A DNA stretch of 37,791 bases from a virus, in the IMG/VR virus record IMGVR_UViG_3300027733_000977, positions 1 to 37,791 of that record, one strand, 5' to 3'. Below the pieces are notes generated by a model. The model did no database searches, had not been told where the DNA came from, and saw only the letters and a program-made list of their open reading frames with translations. Shown here one piece after another: positions 16,533-25,507 of this stretch. How positions within the stretch are numbered: the first letter of the stretch is position 1; each line of letters opens with the position of its first letter. The position numbers and the translations under genes are program-made.

Positions 16533-19064
16533 TTAACCTATACTCGGTCCAGAACCATAATTGTTTATTCCCGGATTTGGCGTAATTGTTGATTTCTTAA
16601 CAACAGCGCCAAATAACTTTGTGCCAGCAACGTGTACTACTTCTTTTACCATGTCAGAGTATCTAGTCAAGTCTAGAGAAGCTCTGATCTCATACGAGAA
16701 ATTCTGATAGTATGTGCCATCTTGTATGTATTTATCAGCACTCGTAAACCCTCTGGTGCTGGCATAATAGCCCTCATTAGTACCTTGCTTACCTAAAGAA
16801 ACTCTTGCCGTGCCCGTTTTTGTGCCGTCTATGGATGTGAAAGTAACAAGTTCGTCGTTAACATATCCGAAACCAGAGTCCTGTACGTCTAGAGTCTTTA
16901 CAGCGCCGTTGGCAGCAAATACTTGTGAAGTGACGTTTGCGTTTTCTCCAGCAAAAGCTGAAGTTGTATCTGCCTGTACAGAAGTAACATTAGCTGAAGC
17001 ACCGCTCAGTTGACCGACTATATTAGAATTGACTCGAAAATCATTCTTATAAGATAATCTTTTTACAGTCATACCTGTAGTGTTTGCTGCCTTAACTCTG
17101 CCAATAGCAAGACCAGTTAAGCCGCTAAGTGTTACAGCAGAAGTGTTACCCACGCCGCTTGAGTTTAGACCATTAACTGTGTTACTCGTAACAAATGTAC
17201 CGCTGAATACATTAATCTGAATTGTATTACCAGATAGATTAATAATACCGCCAGTAGCAGTATTTGCAGTTCCATTGCTTTGATAAATTAGTTCATAATA
17301 TGAGAATGTGTTTGCATAATGATCTGTAGTAATAGAAACAATATTGCCCTGTAAAGGAACTGTACTCGTTACAATTTCACCTTCTCTAAATATACCAGTA
17401 AGAGTATCAATAGTAATAATATAATCTTGTAGTTTCTTAGAAGCAACACCGCGCTCATATATTTTAACATATGGAGCAACGTTATAGTTCTTGCCTGGGT
17501 TGAGTGTTGTGATGCTATCAACTTCGCCAAGAGTAGGAATTGAGTATTGTAAAATCCTAATCAATGAGTCGCTGCTTACGTTAGCGGCAGGCTTCTTTGG
17601 AAATTTAAATGAAGTAGAATTCAATGGTATAGAAAGATATGGTGTTGGTACTGTATTTGCATTATTGTCTGCAATATAATCTGTAAATAGAACAACTGTT
17701 TCTGTACCGCCAATTGTGCCTAGAGCAATGTTTGCATCAATACCAGTAGAGATAAGTGTTATAGTAGCATTCCCGTTAGGCACATATAGCTTAGTGTAGT
17801 TATTGCTCAATGAACCAGATAGAGTGGTAAGTCCAACATTGTTAGATGCAAAAGAAATAGCATTTGCTGTTACGTTAGACGATACCATCTTTGCTATCTT
17901 GGAAATACCATTTGCGTATGCGGTATTTGATGCAAGAACTAGAACAGTCGAATTAGCAACATTAGTTACTTGTTTTATCTGACTGGTAGAAGAATTTGCA
18001 AAAATCTTTACATAATCGCCATTAGCAAAAGTTGTTGTGAAGTTTGGTGTACCAGTATTTGCAATGATCCAATTATTGCCAGATGCTTGCATCCGTACTG
18101 TACCAGAAACATTAGCGCCAGCAACAGTATATGATGCAGCATTTGTATTATACAATGTTACTCGATCAAACTCATTAATAAATGGATTGCTCGTATTTGC
18201 AAGCTGCACATTTGAAAAGCTAACAACAGTATTTGAAATTAAAATAGAAGAGTTTACTGAATATCCCCAGCCCGATGGAATATCGTTAAGTGTAAACTTA
18301 ACAGCACCAGTAACTTCGTTAATAGCAGTTACGCGACCAACGCCCATCTTGCCATTTGAAGAAGTTAGATTAACAAGATCGCCAATGCTGAAACCATAAC
18401 CTGCTTCGTCAATAAGCAAATCAGATAGAGATCCCACAACAACTGGCACATTAGTTAGATTGCCATTCCAGTCAAGTTGTTCGCCAGTCTGAAAGTCTTT
18501 TGACAAATCAGTAATATAAAAAAGATCAATGAACTTTGAGTTGACTTTTCTACGTACAATATGATCAACGAAAGCAGTTGCGCGACTATTTACGCCCGTG
18601 ATTTTTTTACCTAGAAATTCTCTGTTACGTGATGTAGCAGAAACTTCTAGATAAATTGGTTTAATCCAAACACCGTCTGATGTTTTAAAGATATCATTAC
18701 CTGGCAAATATACATCAATATCTTCATTAAAGACAAGCTGAAACAATAACTTTAAAGCCCGTTCGTTGCCCTTTGAGCGATATAGATCAATGATCTTCTT
18801 TACAGTTAGGCGCTTATCAGATAATGTATTAAACTGAATACCCGCTAGGTATGTGTTCTTAAAATAAATAATAAACTCTTCTAGAGTTGTATCAATATCA
18901 GAATAGCTTAGTAGATTTCGTGATCTATTGAGAGCATTGCCTTGTTGTTCCATCCACTCGTAATAAGCTTCAATAAAGGCAATGAGATTTGTCCCCTCTG
19001 TCTGGTAAACAGAAGGGAATTGACTAGCAATTAAATTCGAAATTGTAGTTTGTATTTGACTCAT
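16533..19064 (-). CDS. Baseplate wedge protein at the gp7 position
   Basis: The 843-residue protein has a conserved N-terminus (FPSVYQTEGTNLIAFIEAYY, then DKRLTVKKIIDLYRSKGNER and LPGNDIFKTSDGVWIKP). The R-S-K-G-N-E-R-A-L-K-L-L-F stretch recalls the helical core of P2 gpI-type tail proteins, to which T4 gp7 is structurally related. T4 gp7 has 1032 residues. The rest is beta modules, including one with Trp332 that is nearly the same as one in the DUF4815 protein. The order gp6, this gene, gp8 matches T4 6-7-8. The gp7 name rests on position and not on clear sequence identity. Confidence 0.75.
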   Translation of the reverse strand: MSQIQTTISNLIASQFPSVYQTEGTNLIAFIEAYYEWMEQQGNALNRSRNLLSYSDIDTTLEEFIIYFKNTYLAGIQFNTLSDKRLTVKKIIDLYRSKGNERALKLLFQLVFNEDIDVYLPGNDIFKTSDGVWIKPIYLEVSATSRNREFLGKKITGVNSRATAFVDHIVRRKVNSKFIDLFYITDLSKDFQTGEQLDWNGNLTNVPVVVGSLSDLLIDEAGYGFSIGDLVNLTSSNGKMGVGRVTAINEVTGAVKFTLNDIPSGWGYSVNSSILISNTVVSFSNVQLANTSNPFINEFDRVTLYNTNAASYTVAGANVSGTVRMQASGNNWIIANTGTPNFTTTFANGDYVKIFANSSTSQIKQVTNVANSTVLVLASNTAYANGISKIAKMVSSNVTANAISFASNNVGLTTLSGSLSNNYTKLYVPNGNATITLISTGIDANIALGTIGGTETVVLFTDYIADNNANTVPTPYLSIPLNSTSFKFPKKPAANVSSDSLIRILQYSIPTLGEVDSITTLNPGKNYNVAPYVKIYERGVASKKLQDYIITIDTLTGIFREGEIVTSTVPLQGNIVSITTDHYANTFSYYELIYQSNGTANTATGGIINLSGNTIQINVFSGTFVTSNTVNGLNSSGVGNTSAVTLSGLTGLAIGRVKAANTTGMTVKRLSYKNDFRVNSNIVGQLSGASANVTSVQADTTSAFAGENANVTSQVFAANGAVKTLDVQDSGFGYVNDELVTFTSIDGTKTGTARVSLGKQGTNEGYYASTRGFTSADKYIQDGTYYQNFSYEIRASLDLTRYSDMVKEVVHVAGTKLFGAVVKKSTITPNPGINNYGSGPSIG

Positions 19065-20863
19065 TACTGTCTGACAATCTGTACTGTTACATTGATTTCA
19101 TCGTTTGGAATTTCTAGAATTGTATTCTTATTTGAACTATTATCTTTACTCCTTGGCATAACATAAATTCTGATTGCATCGCCAACATAATTTGTTGTCA
19201 AGAAGTTATTCAATAAAATTCTACCATTCGTATAATCAACAGTGCCGATATCTAATAGAGTAGTGTGTTCGCCATTTGCGTTTTCACTGACAATACGCAT
19301 TTTGCCTACACCATCGTCTTCTAGAGAAACAAGCTGGCCACTATAATAGAACTTAGTAGAATAAACAGTATGTCTATCTGATGCTATATGATTTAGTGGC
19401 TGTGGCGGCAATGCATCATCTAATGCAGTATTGAATTCAATTGTGTAGTTTTTCTGAGTAGAAGTTGATGGCACAATCTTTTTCATCAAAACATAATCTG
19501 TTTCGTTACTGACAATACTTGCATGAGCATTGTCAATTTGATTAACCAATCTTGAGTACAATAGTGTTGCTTTAAAATTGTTTAGATTTGTAAGATTGTA
19601 ATTCTGGATAGCATCGGTAACAAGAGTATTAATATCTTCTGGATTCAATGAAGTCTGATTGACATTATACTTCACATTACTGTTAACACTAACATATGTG
19701 TAGTTAGGTTCAATGAACACTGGACGAATTGTCAATGGCGCACGTGTGCTAATGAATGTAGTATATTCTGTTTTCTTTGAAGTAGGAATAGCGTCAAAGT
19801 TTGCAATCTTCATTGAGATCAATACGCTACCGTACTGTGGAGGCGATGCATCTTCACCGCCGTATACTGAGATAGCTTGAATCTCTGGATAGTTTACAGT
19901 GAATAGAGTTTCATAGTCTTTAACAGTAACAGCACGATCCTGTGTAGCATAGAAGCGTGGAGCATTTCTACGGATTGATTCGATATCTTCTGCAATGTCG
20001 CCGCCTGAAGCTGAAGATACTGTAGTGACAATGACGTTAGAAGTGCCGCCGATTTGACCGTTGGGTGTAAACTTGCTTACGCCATTGGGCAACTGACCGT
20101 TTGTTGAACGATACTCAACAATAATAGCAGAACCATCTAGGGGCTTCTTACCAACAACGTTGTCGCCGAAAAGCAATTCAAACTTACTGTTTTCTGAACC
20201 CTGTAAGAAGTATACATTAGAGTCAGTCTTTAGATCAAGAATGTTTGATGCTAACTTGTAGCTAACTGTGTTTGCGCCGTTGTTCTCTAGACCAGTGACA
20301 GTTAGAGATGTAGTATCAATTGTTGGATTTGAAAGTACAAACTTCTGTCTGTCTGTATTTGAAGATGGCTGAACAACAAACGTATCTGTAACGTATGTGC
20401 CTTCGTAGATCGAAACGTTATCTGCAATGAAAACGCCATTACCGCTTGTTACAGTGATCATCTGGTCTGTGCTGAATGTGTAGTTGTTTGATCCAGCTTT
20501 TGACGTAAATGAAGTACCCTTTGGAATTGTAATTAGCGAGATATTTGAATCTGTTGGCGTAATCGTCAAGCTTACATTAGCACTTGAAGATCGGAATGAC
20601 CTAGGAGTATAGTTTAGTTCTTTTGCTCTAAGAACAACAGAGTCTCTCTGCTGTGCGGTATCTAAGAACATCTCGGATCCGATCATGTTCATATAGAACG
20701 CATTTTGATATGTATTGTATGCAAGAAGGTCTAGAATGACGCTAAGATTGCTACCGTCAAAGTTGTAGTCGTTGAACCGATCCTGAGACTGTAGAAAAGT
20801 CTTAAGACTGTTCTTATAGTCTGCAAAGTCTAGACTTGTTAGTGAAATACTTGTGTTTGCCAT
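19064..20863 (-). CDS. 6: Baseplate wedge protein gp6
   Basis: The 599-residue protein is close to T4 gp6 (660). It opens with SLTSLDFADYKNSLKTFLQS, then FDGSNLSVILDLLAYNTYQN and DSVVLRAKELNYTPRS, the standard gp6/baseplate J-type N-terminus. A central R-R-N-A-P-R-F-Y-A-T-Q-D-R-A-V-T sequence followed by DYETLF is the hallmark of the J-like domain. gp6 forms the inner wedge ring with gp25 and gp53. Both gene ends are TAATG overlaps with neighbours. Confidence 0.93.
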   Translation of the reverse strand: MANTSISLTSLDFADYKNSLKTFLQSQDRFNDYNFDGSNLSVILDLLAYNTYQNAFYMNMIGSEMFLDTAQQRDSVVLRAKELNYTPRSFRSSSANVSLTITPTDSNISLITIPKGTSFTSKAGSNNYTFSTDQMITVTSGNGVFIADNVSIYEGTYVTDTFVVQPSSNTDRQKFVLSNPTIDTTSLTVTGLENNGANTVSYKLASNILDLKTDSNVYFLQGSENSKFELLFGDNVVGKKPLDGSAIIVEYRSTNGQLPNGVSKFTPNGQIGGTSNVIVTTVSSASGGDIAEDIESIRRNAPRFYATQDRAVTVKDYETLFTVNYPEIQAISVYGGEDASPPQYGSVLISMKIANFDAIPTSKKTEYTTFISTRAPLTIRPVFIEPNYTYVSVNSNVKYNVNQTSLNPEDINTLVTDAIQNYNLTNLNNFKATLLYSRLVNQIDNAHASIVSNETDYVLMKKIVPSTSTQKNYTIEFNTALDDALPPQPLNHIASDRHTVYSTKFYYSGQLVSLEDDGVGKMRIVSENANGEHTTLLDIGTVDYTNGRILLNNFLTTNYVGDAIRIYVMPRSKDNSSNKNTILEIPNDEINVTVQIVRQ

Positions 20864-21291
20864 TAGCGTACTCTATAAAGAATTGTATTGAGGGTTACAG
20901 CTTCATTCTTATTTATCAAGTAAAATACAATGGTTACAACGTATGCGTTATCGTCAACATACGGAGAAGCAACAACATCTATTAGCTTTGCTCTAGGCTC
21001 GTAGTTTTCAATTACATTTCGAATTTCGTTTTGGATACCAGCTTGCGTTTGCGGAGAAATAGGTTCAAACAAATACTTTGAAATATTGCTGCCTAGCGCA
21101 GGCTGAAATGGTCTTTCATATTTGTTTGTAAAAATTAAATTGCGAATAGAAGTCTTAACTGCCTCTTCGTTTTTTTTTCGGACAACATCGTGCAACTCAG
21201 GATGTACATCAAAATCTGTAAAAAGATCGCTGTATATCTCTGTTTGAGTCTTTACTGATGTATACTTGTCTTGATTAAAGATTTGCGCCAT
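20863..21291 (-). CDS. 25: Baseplate wedge protein gp25
   Basis: The 142-residue protein matches the GPW/gp25 family, with T4 gp25 at 132 residues. Key features are the V-K-T-S-I-R-N-L-I-F-T-N-K-Y-E-R-P-F-Q-P stretch, then GSNISKYLFEP and the acidic core E-N-Y-E-P-R-A. gp25 joins the wedge to the sheath and initiates sheath assembly. It overlaps gp6 by one base, and AAGG lies ahead of its ATG. Confidence 0.93.
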   Translation of the reverse strand: MAQIFNQDKYTSVKTQTEIYSDLFTDFDVHPELHDVVRKKNEEAVKTSIRNLIFTNKYERPFQPALGSNISKYLFEPISPQTQAGIQNEIRNVIENYEPRAKLIDVVASPYVDDNAYVVTIVFYLINKNEAVTLNTILYRVR

Positions 21292-21303
21292 GTTTGCCTT
21301 CTA

Positions 21304-22167
21304 TTATTTTGGTACGTCGGTGTCTGCAAGGCCTGCCGTTACTTTTCCATGCTTATGATTATGTAATGATATGCCATTCGCAATAACATCTTTGTCTGCT
21401 GTGAGAGTTCCATGTAGGGCAATATCGCCCGTAATGTCCCAAGAAGCAGCCTTAGCAGTAGCATTGCCGTCAATTGTTAATGAAGCATTGCCATTCACTT
21501 TGCCAGTAGCGTCACCCTCAATTGTTATAGTTGCATTACCTTTTACTTGTATATTTAAGTTACCACCAACGTAAAGCGTCTTGTCTTTTACAATAATTTC
21601 AAAATCTTTGTCTACAACTTTGGTGACTTTTTGACCATCGTGATTGATCTCAAAATATGTACCAGAATTGTGGTATACGTGAATTCTTTCGTTTGCAGCA
21701 GTGTCGTCAACTTCAATAACATGTCCAGCTTGTGTCTGCCATACATGATTGAAGGGATACTTCGCAGCATAGGCAGATTGTGGTTCTGGACCGACTTGTT
21801 CCTTTTTAATCGTATTTATCTCACGCGCTAGACCAGGCACATCATTATTGTTCTGGTCTTTGCCTGGCATTTTAGCATATGAACCCCAAAGAACAGGTAG
21901 TTGTTTTTCGTGTCCGTCTAGAAAGAAACCAAAGACATGGGAGCCGACTTGAAGTCCAGTAGGAGAACGGCCAACTTGCTTGTAGCTGGCTGAAGTGATT
22001 GGTGTTAGAGGAGTTGCCCAGTGTAAGTCTTCTGTAGTGATTGCTGGATCGTCATGCTCGCCTATCACGCGGATCTTGACGCGACCGAGCATCTCTGGGT
22101 CATCAACATCTTCAACAGTTGCAATGAACCAGCGTAGTCCCTCTTCTCCCATACGTGATGTAGTCAT
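21304..22167 (-). CDS. 5: Baseplate hub spike protein gp5 without lysozyme domain
   Basis: The 287-residue protein has the gp5 OB-fold at about residues 12-110 (EEGLRWFIATVEDVDDPEML, then GRVKIRVIGEHDD, then VLWGSYAKMPG). The C-terminal part is a triple-stranded beta-prism with GNLNIQVKGNATITIEGD repeats, which forms the needle. T4 gp5 (575) has a lysozyme between these parts; here it is missing. Near the C-terminus is S-L-H-N-H-K-H-G, an H-x-H type tip motif like the iron-binding tip of P2 gpV. It sits directly downstream of the hub gene. Confidence 0.87.
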   Translation of the reverse strand: MTTSRMGEEGLRWFIATVEDVDDPEMLGRVKIRVIGEHDDPAITTEDLHWATPLTPITSASYKQVGRSPTGLQVGSHVFGFFLDGHEKQLPVLWGSYAKMPGKDQNNNDVPGLAREINTIKKEQVGPEPQSAYAAKYPFNHVWQTQAGHVIEVDDTAANERIHVYHNSGTYFEINHDGQKVTKVVDKDFEIIVKDKTLYVGGNLNIQVKGNATITIEGDATGKVNGNASLTIDGNATAKAASWDITGDIALHGTLTADKDVIANGISLHNHKHGKVTAGLADTDVPK

Positions 22168-23426
22168 TATGAATTATCCTCGTTTGTGCCCTTAATCAAT
22201 TCTAGAGAGCAGCTATATGTTTTTTCTTGCCCTAATGGACAAATTACAGAATGTCTTACTTTAGACATTAAATAATTGCCTGAGATAAGTCGGTTCTCTT
22301 CTTGATTTTTTGTACCACCTATAGCATTTGGCAACCTAATTTCTATAACATCACCAGCAGTTAAAGCAGAGTCGCCATGAACATGTGCGTGAAAAATATT
22401 TTGAGATAACTTTGTAGCAAACGAAATCTTTGCACCCATAGATTCTGCTGTAAACGTTTCTGGCAAATGACTAGAGAACGGTACTACCATAACTTGAGAT
22501 GCTTCTGCGCCATAAGTGTCTTCATAGTGAGTAGTGTTTAGACCAACAGGCTTGTCTGAAGCATATTTGAATTTGCCTTGTTGCTCAGTATTCTTGTATT
22601 GTGTAACTGTCATTTCACCAGTCATTAAATCAAATCTCTTAACAATATTGTTTAAAGAGCCTTGAGCAAGTTTCTTTGTATTATTTACCTGAGACACATT
22701 TTCAATTGACAAAATGTTTCTTGTATTCATGTTTTTTGCATCTGTGTCTGGTGCAGTATCGTAGAAGAATATCTTGTCTTTTACTTTTGATTTCAAATTG
22801 TCCATAAGAAATTCAACTGTGCAGAAGTTGAATCCTGTTTGATTTTCAAAAAATACATAAGTTGAAGAAAGATATTTTTCAGAAACAGAACGGCGTCTAA
22901 CCATGTCGATTGCTTGTAAGGGCTTTAATCGACTAATGAGTATTTCTTGAATACCTTTAGGAACATCGCCTACAGATACATTCTTATCTGTGTTTAAGAA
23001 TTCTTTTGCTATGTTTTGAACAATATCGCCAGCGCCAAGAGAATATTTTTTCGTAACGTACTTGACGTTATTTGTCACAAACTCTTCGCTAGTAGCATGA
23101 ACTATGTACATCCTGCCTTTGTTTTGTGGAGTTGAAACTTGATTCTCTACAGACTTTACATGAAATTTGTATTTTACTGTTTCATCGTAACCAGACGTAA
23201 CAAATTCAACTTCTATGATTTCTTCGCCGATGATAGGAAAATCAGTTAACACATCAACAGCATCATTAAATGTAAAGCTGGCACGAACAACTGGGAATAA
23301 AATATCTTCGTAGATATTGAAACCAATAACTTGACCTCGCAAATCGTGATTTTTACTACCAGTCAAATTTGACATAGTAATCGACTTGATATCAATCGAA
23401 CCAGATTTTATATAATTTGTAGACAT
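22167..23426 (-). CDS. 27: Baseplate hub protein, gp27-like
   Basis: The 419-residue protein is adjacent to gp5 and has the size of T4 gp27 (391). Visible features are a repeated-barrel-type N-terminus (KSITMSNLTGSKNHDLRGQV, then NIYEDILFPVVRASFTFND) and a linker followed by RPLQAIDMVRRR-like text (SRLKPLQAIDMVRRRSVSEK). This agrees with the gpD/gp27 hub that holds the spike trimer. Identification rests on position, size and this pattern. It is coupled with gp5 by a TAATG overlap. Confidence 0.77.
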   Translation of the reverse strand: MSTNYIKSGSIDIKSITMSNLTGSKNHDLRGQVIGFNIYEDILFPVVRASFTFNDAVDVLTDFPIIGEEIIEVEFVTSGYDETVKYKFHVKSVENQVSTPQNKGRMYIVHATSEEFVTNNVKYVTKKYSLGAGDIVQNIAKEFLNTDKNVSVGDVPKGIQEILISRLKPLQAIDMVRRRSVSEKYLSSTYVFFENQTGFNFCTVEFLMDNLKSKVKDKIFFYDTAPDTDAKNMNTRNILSIENVSQVNNTKKLAQGSLNNIVKRFDLMTGEMTVTQYKNTEQQGKFKYASDKPVGLNTTHYEDTYGAEASQVMVVPFSSHLPETFTAESMGAKISFATKLSQNIFHAHVHGDSALTAGDVIEIRLPNAIGGTKNQEENRLISGNYLMSKVRHSVICPLGQEKTYSCSLELIKGTNEDNS

Positions 23427-24268
23427 TATCTCAATAGATTCTTAAGTTGTTTTGTTGCTTCGCTTGAATATTTGTTGTCTAATAGTTTGATTGATTTCTT
23501 TTGATGATTTAACTCATGTTCATACTCATATGCAGAGATTGGCGACCAATATACAAGTTCATTATCTGCAATGTTCTGAGCAATAGAAGTTACTGTGCTT
23601 ACTGTTGCTGTTGCGCCAGAAGTTAATCCTACAATTGTATTGGAGGCAGAAATAGTGCCAAAAATATGTTTTGCAACAACATATTCATCTGAAGAATACG
23701 AAACTGTAGCTACAGTGTTTCCGCCGATCTGAAGTAATTCATCAGAAACAAATGCGCCAGTTAAGCTAGATATTTCTAAACCCTTTAGCATATTTGTTGT
23801 GACAACCCAATCTTCTTGTTTACGAACATAACCGATGATGCTATTGTTGTAGCCCAGTTCTGGTTGCCAATATTTCTGTTGACCTAAACCTAAAGCAGCG
23901 TATGCAGCAGTAGTGATATTTGATTCGTCATTTGTCCAATTGTTTCTATAGAAAAGAATAGTTCTCTGTGCAGTAAGAACACTGCCGTACTTTACAGTAA
24001 TCATTTTATTCAGATTGTCATCTGTTAGTGGCAAATCATAATACGGATCAATAATATTGTTTGTTAGATTAATAAGCCAAACATAATCCGGATTATCGTA
24101 GTAATTGTATGATGTGCCATCTACACGCTCATCGTCTTTCATTACATAGTCATAGAATGACTGCTGATTTCTCAGAGCAAGCTTGGACATTGTAACACGC
24201 GACATTAAGTTAATTGCCGCTGTATTAGCGTAGTTTGTTACTGGAAACTTTTTAAAGTACTGTGTCAT
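23426..24268 (-). CDS. 53: Baseplate wedge protein gp53
   Basis: The 280-residue protein matches gp53 over its N-terminal part: FPVTNYANTAAINLMSRV, FYDYVMKDDERVDGTSYNYY, then WLINLTNNIIDPYYDLPLTD. T4 gp53 has about 196 residues; the extra 80 or so come from an inserted beta module (about 170-240, with SNTIVGLTSGATATVSTV) before a charged C-terminus (EYEHELNHQKKSIKLLDNKY). gp53 binds gp6/gp25 and gp7 at the top of the wedge. It starts adjacent to the gp48 stop. Confidence 0.87.
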   Translation of the reverse strand: MTQYFKKFPVTNYANTAAINLMSRVTMSKLALRNQQSFYDYVMKDDERVDGTSYNYYDNPDYVWLINLTNNIIDPYYDLPLTDDNLNKMITVKYGSVLTAQRTILFYRNNWTNDESNITTAAYAALGLGQQKYWQPELGYNNSIIGYVRKQEDWVVTTNMLKGLEISSLTGAFVSDELLQIGGNTVATVSYSSDEYVVAKHIFGTISASNTIVGLTSGATATVSTVTSIAQNIADNELVYWSPISAYEYEHELNHQKKSIKLLDNKYSSEATKQLKNLLR

Positions 24269-25459
24269 TTATTCGCCACCAGTTACAAATTCTTTTGTTG
24301 CGTCTGTAACATATCCCGTTCCCTGATCTTTTATTCTATTAATAAGTTCTTTTGCTTTTCCAATAACATTTTCGCCAATTTTATTGCCGCCATAATCTTC
24401 TTGAGTAAGGTATTCCATCTCATCTAAAGATATGCTAAGTTGAATTAATACGGGCGCACCTGTTCCAAGAAAAAACGCAGGCGTGGATTGTGGCGCATAA
24501 TTGACATTACATTCCTTAATAACACATTTTTTGAAACTATACAAATCTGGAAATGAACTTCCAGATGTTGACGTTGGTCTGAATTCTGGCTGAACAATAT
24601 CTGGATAATTAAAAAATGCGCCCGTTGATGATGTGTATGTCGGCAAAGAGTGCATTTTAATTTTTTTAATAATTTCTTTAATACGCGCAGATTCATCTGC
24701 ATTTTTTGCAGCAAACGTCCAACTAAAGCTATGGCGTCTAAACCCAACTCCTTGAAATAATTGAGAAGCTGCGGGATTAGGAACTGCGCCAAGCAGACTT
24801 GATGCTGCACCAACAAATTCGCCAGGGGCAAGATTTGCTCCAACATAAAGCAATGCTTCTGGTATTACGTTTTTTCCAGAACCAGGTGCAGTAAATGCAT
24901 CCACATTTGTAATTGAATTTGCTATCAGTCCAGCCATACCTAAACCTGTCTCTGACCATCCTGGCGCCAACTGATCCACCAATTGATCTGGCATTGGTAA
25001 AATAATAGTTTCAAGGGCATCATATGTTGTGTTGCCCATAACTTCTGGTCGTTTATATTTTAAGAACCTAAATGCGATATGATATGGTGCAGGTACAGGA
25101 GGATAACTCAAATCTGTCCCGCCAGTGGTAGAACTCTTAGAAGCGGCAGTCTGTGTTTCTGGATTAGAGGACGAGTCACCTGCTTTGTTTCTGTCATTAA
25201 GCGAATCTATGGTTGTTCTCATTGGAGAGTTTGCTCCAAATGCAGAGCTTGAGCCAGAAATCAAGTTATCTAGACTTGCTGCTACTGCTGCACCTGTAGT
25301 TAGGGCAGAGATGCCAGACTGCACCATCTTGTTAGTCATAAGAGCAGCAACGCCGATTTGACCAAGATTGGACGATAGGAGATTGTTTACAGCGCCAGAA
25401 GCTTTCTGAGCAACGTTCTGTAGTGCAGTCTTATTAGCTTGTGATGTGAAGACGCTCAT
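24269..25459 (-). CDS. 48: Baseplate tail-tube cap protein gp48
   Basis: The 396-residue protein is near T4 gp48 (364). It opens with helical and Ala-rich sequence (VNNLLSSNLGQIGVAALMTN), then a conserved core (ETIILPMPDQLV) and HSFSWTFAAKNADESARIKE, the gp48-type tube-fold strand and helix, followed by YSFKKCVIKECNVNYAP and a C-terminal coiled segment. gp48 caps the hub and begins tail-tube growth with gp54. It is the first gene of the long minus-strand baseplate operon, directly downstream of a perfect late promoter, with AGGGA as ribosome binding site. Confidence 0.83.
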   Translation of the reverse strand: MSVFTSQANKTALQNVAQKASGAVNNLLSSNLGQIGVAALMTNKMVQSGISALTTGAAVAASLDNLISGSSSAFGANSPMRTTIDSLNDRNKAGDSSSNPETQTAASKSSTTGGTDLSYPPVPAPYHIAFRFLKYKRPEVMGNTTYDALETIILPMPDQLVDQLAPGWSETGLGMAGLIANSITNVDAFTAPGSGKNVIPEALLYVGANLAPGEFVGAASSLLGAVPNPAASQLFQGVGFRRHSFSWTFAAKNADESARIKEIIKKIKMHSLPTYTSSTGAFFNYPDIVQPEFRPTSTSGSSFPDLYSFKKCVIKECNVNYAPQSTPAFFLGTGAPVLIQLSISLDEMEYLTQEDYGGNKIGENVIGKAKELINRIKDQGTGYVTDATKEFVTGGE

Positions 25460-25467
25460 ATTTTCCC

Positions 25468-25475
25468 TATAAATA
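25468..25475 (+). promoter_or_regulatory. T4-type late promoter for gp4 and downstream plus-strand genes
   Basis: The plus strand reads CTATAAATA, which contains the exact TATAAATA element. The start would be near 25482, within 30 bases of the gp4 start. The element itself lies in the leader of the opposite gp48 gene, and the leftward promoter at 25488-25495 faces it. Confidence 0.72.
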
Positions 25476-25487
25476 GACCATATGACT

Positions 25488-25495
25488 TATTTATA
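25488..25495 (-). promoter_or_regulatory. T4-type late promoter for the baseplate operon (gp48 onward)
   Basis: The minus strand reads TATAAATA. The start would be near 25481, giving a 22-nt leader before the gp48 ATG. It faces the plus promoter so that both predicted start points nearly coincide. Confidence 0.72.
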
Positions 25496-25507
25496 GTGAG
25501 TTTTAAA

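Noticed and set aside
25496-25507. GTG start of gp4 at 25496
   Set aside because: The ATG at 25508 gives the family-typical N-terminus and has GTGAG ahead; the GTG would leave only a very short leader.
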